Source: an uncultured Tissierellia bacterium (lineage in GTDB: Bacteria; Bacillota; Clostridia; Tissierellales; Peptoniphilaceae). From it: 6,326 nucleotides of DNA. The notes under the pieces are model-generated. The model had not been told where the DNA came from and made no database searches. It saw only the letters and a list, made by a program, of their open reading frames with translations. Location of the stretch: NCBI GenBank assembly GCA_947278105.1, contig CAMYOR010000058.1:1-6326 (forward strand), in the 5' to 3' direction. A program made the translations under genes and the position numbers. Of the stretch, positions 5,683 to 6,326 are shown one piece after another; the first letter of the stretch is position 1; each line of letters starts with the position of its first letter.

Positions 5683-6326
5683 AGGCTAGCCCCACGCTTT
5701 TGACTTCATTCATTGATCTTAGACCTTGCTGGTCAAAAATGGAGGGCCGGTTTAAAAGGCTTTTGCCGGTCTCCCGGTCAAACAGATAAAGGCTGTCCGG
5801 ATGAAAGGATATCGCAATGACATTATCAAGGCGGACATCCACGGCGGGTGAAAATCGGGCACAGCAGTTTCGAATGGCGGAGGGGGTCCTAAAGTAAACA
5901 AAGGTATCGGCTCCCACCTGTTCCACGTTTTCCAGGCGAATGGAAACGCTGGTCAGCTCCTCACCCTCTATTGTCTCAAAGAAAAAGGCTTCGGGACGAA
6001 TCCCTGCATAGATCTTTCTTCCTGCCGGGCTTAGGGTCAGCCTCGCTTTCATGGCCTGGGTCAAAGGGATGTGGGTCTTGCCGATTTGAACGAAGGTTCC
6101 TTTGGCATCGGTTCCAAGAGTTCCTTCAAAGAGATTCATCTGCGGAGAACCGATAAATTCGGCAACAAATTTATTGGCGGGATTGGAATAGAGAACCTCA
6201 GGGCGGTCAAACTGTTCGATTCTTCCATGGTTTAAAATGGCAATCCGGGTTCCCATGGTCATGGCTTCGGTTTGATCGTGGGTGACGTAGATGAACGTAA
6301 TGCCTACCTGTTCCTGAATCCGCTTC
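5675..6326 (-). CDS. ABC transporter ATPase, UgpC/MsmX/MalK type, C-terminal part (runs off the right edge)
   Basis: ATP-binding subunit of a CUT1-type ABC importer for sugars or glycerol-3-phosphate/glycerophosphodiesters, located at the inner face of the membrane. 216 residues are visible; the family is usually about 360-370, so Walker A, the signature motif and Walker B lie outside the window. Seen here: the switch-histidine segment YVTHDQTEAMTMG (visible res 13-25, His16), the family linker LYSNPANKFVAEFIGSPQMN (45-64), and the C-terminal OB/TOBE regulatory domain with AGIRPEAF (107-114) and LYLFDRETGK near the end. The methionine at 6262 is internal, not the start. About 25 residues after the usual LFDRETGK ending have no recognisable match and overlap the next gene. 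The neighbouring phosphodiesterase favours a glycerol-3-phosphate/glycerophosphodiester system over a plain sugar importer, but a multi-sugar ATPase cannot be excluded. Confidence 0.92.
   Translation of the reverse strand, partial: KRIQEQVGITFIYVTHDQTEAMTMGTRIAILNHGRIEQFDRPEVLYSNPANKFVAEFIGSPQMNLFEGTLGTDAKGTFVQIGKTHIPLTQAMKARLTLSPAGRKIYAGIRPEAFFFETIEGEELTSVSIRLENVEQVGADTFVYFRTPSAIRNCCARFSPAVDVRLDNVIAISFHPDSLYLFDRETGKSLLNRPSIFDQQGLRSMNEVKSVGLAYV

Overview
The window looks like ordinary core chromosome of a low-to-mid GC Bacillota (Firmicutes) bacterium, most likely an anaerobe of the Clostridia/Tissierellia type. The evidence is the gene set and order alaS - ireB (UPF0297) - ruvX - DUF1292 - ribonuclease J, which is typical of that phylum, plus strong GGAGG-type ribosome binding sites. 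I cannot fix the genus from the sequence alone. All seven genes lie on the minus strand, so the window reads from right (6326) to left (1). The + strand open frames are shadows of these genes.

Layout in transcription order. (1) 6326-4948: the C-terminal two thirds of a sugar/glycerol-3-phosphate type ABC transporter ATPase (UgpC/MsmX/MalK family), cut by the window edge. It overlaps by 8 nt a cytoplasmic glycerophosphodiester phosphodiesterase. Together they suggest uptake and hydrolysis of glycerophosphodiesters. A GC-rich intrinsic terminator at 4897-4927 closes this unit. (2) 4880-1835: an extended -10 promoter immediately after that terminator drives full-length alaS and then ireB, with a very short leader and no T-box. 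A second intrinsic terminator at 1835-1866 overlaps the ireB stop codon. (3) About 1796 to the left edge: ruvX, a DUF1292 protein and RNase J (N-terminal 337 residues visible). They are packed with 3-nt gaps, and the second and third genes start with GTG.

The part that known features explain least is the 140-nt leader between the ireB terminator and ruvX. It holds a perfect 11-bp inverted repeat with a 24-nt loop, interleaved with a second, 5+5 bp pairing. This is a switch-like arrangement of competing structures placed almost at the predicted 5' end of the ruvX-DUF1292-rnj transcript. It is the best candidate for something undescribed. Otherwise I see no mobile element, CRISPR array, tRNA/rRNA or defence system, and no stretch over 300 bases without a gene.
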